Shown here one piece after another: positions 39,834 to 40,226 of a DNA stretch of 40,226 nt (positions are counted from its first letter, which is position 1; the number at the start of each line of letters is the position of its first letter). The DNA lies in contig NW_019029078.1 of the NCBI RefSeq assembly GCF_002105155.1, positions 1 through 40,226 on the forward strand, in the 5' to 3' direction. The translations under genes were made by a program, and so were the position numbers. The DNA is from Lobosporangium transversale. Lineage: Eukaryota > Mortierellomycota > Mortierellomycetes > Mortierellales > Mortierellaceae. The notes beneath the pieces were generated by a model, which was given only the letters and a program-made list of their open reading frames with translations, did not search any database and had not been told where the DNA came from.

Positions 39834-40226
39834 CTAACGACGCATGCGTCGACGTTTAGGTCGAGAGGTTTTTCTGACAGATGTATGGTCATCAGACGTT
39901 GGCGACACATTCTGCACCGAGTCAACAGGTTCTGATAGGGAATTATGAGGTCGTTTGGGCTAGCATTAACAATCTTAGAGGCGTGATGATTGGCCCAATA
40001 TTCAGTTATACATTGTCGTTCAATGAAGTGTTCTTCAGGTTCCCATGTATTGAGATCATGTGGATAATTTTTCCATTTGACGAGGTATTCATACTCATGA
40101 GGGGACGAGGCATTTTGCCGATGATCAATTATAGTTTCCACTTCATATGTGTCCGTGTCTTCAAAGTCATCAAGTACGAGTTTCAATTGAGATGGAGCAT
40201 AATGTCTGGCCAGAATTGCACCTGTG
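39834..40226 (-). pseudogene. 3' end of Ty3/gypsy chromovirus polyprotein (chromodomain)
   Basis: The frame enters from the window end with ARHYAPSQLKLV, the usual end of the integrase. A chromodomain follows: YEVETIIDHR, YEYLVKWKNYPHDLNTWEPE and ITEYWANH, including the aromatic cage positions Y, W and W. Near 39957 (a GGG run on the plus strand) one base seems missing; after it a second frame gives a basic tail ending TSRPKRRRMRR and a stop at 39834. In chromoviruses the chromodomain directs integration to marked chromatin. No 3' LTR is recognisable between this end and the neighbouring gene, so the copy is degraded or truncated. Confidence 0.75.

Noticed and set aside
1-40226. tRNA or rRNA genes
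   Set aside because: No T-arm GGTTCRANNCC with matching acceptor stem and no rRNA-like conserved block was noticed by eye on either strand; a covariance-model scan was not possible here.

Overview
The window looks like accessory sequence of an early-diverging filamentous fungus, most likely Mortierellomycota (Mortierella/Linnemannia type). Reasons: intron-containing genes with GTAAGT/GTATGT donors and introns of about 70-140 nt, AATAAA signals, an AT-rich background full of homopolymers, DIRS, Helitron and chromodomain Ty3 elements, and a very large NACHT-pentapeptide-WD40 protein of a style I associate with Mortierella. The taxon is inferred from memory of family architecture, not proven.

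Layout. 1-6.1 kb: a 2.1-kb near-identical inverted duplication (1-2100 and 3562-5660) around a Helitron helicase remnant. Each arm carries the same C2H2 zinc-finger gene, divergently oriented; only the right copy is complete here. 6.2-7.5 kb: Helitron Rep remnant. 8.4-14.5 kb (minus): an intact two-exon NLR-like (STAND) gene, the main host gene of the window. 15.9-20.6 kb: a small DIRS terminus, then a structurally complete DIRS retrotransposon (gag, RT-RNase H, tyrosine recombinase, inverted terminal repeats and internal complementary region). 22.1-22.5 kb (minus): a small two-exon secreted protein gene with a 69-bp in-frame tandem repeat. 23.8-25.7 kb: two more Helitron remnants. 25.8-27.5 kb: a candidate inverted-repeat element enclosing a broken zinc-finger/NLS/coiled-coil gene; its hairpin end is repeated at 30.8 kb. 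27.6-30.8 kb: further Helitron pieces and zinc-knuckle micro-exons.

30.9-34.7 kb: frameshifted or partly decayed spliced genes (C2H2-like protein, CxxC protein, AT-hook-like C-terminus). 35.4-36.4 kb: a probable inverted-repeat element around a very small TATA-driven gene. 36.5-37.4 kb: a second, 5'-truncated DIRS. 38.2-39.7 kb: two tandem unknown genes that share an unusual 3' end (stop codon inside AATAAA, then about 30 T). 39.8 kb to the end: the 3' end of a Ty3/gypsy chromovirus on the minus strand.

The genes do not form one pathway. The picture is a repeat-dense niche holding a putative immune-type receptor, a candidate effector-like secreted protein, a duplicated transcription factor and several gene-bearing repeats. 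Several frameshifts fall in homopolymers, so base-calling error must be separated from real decay.
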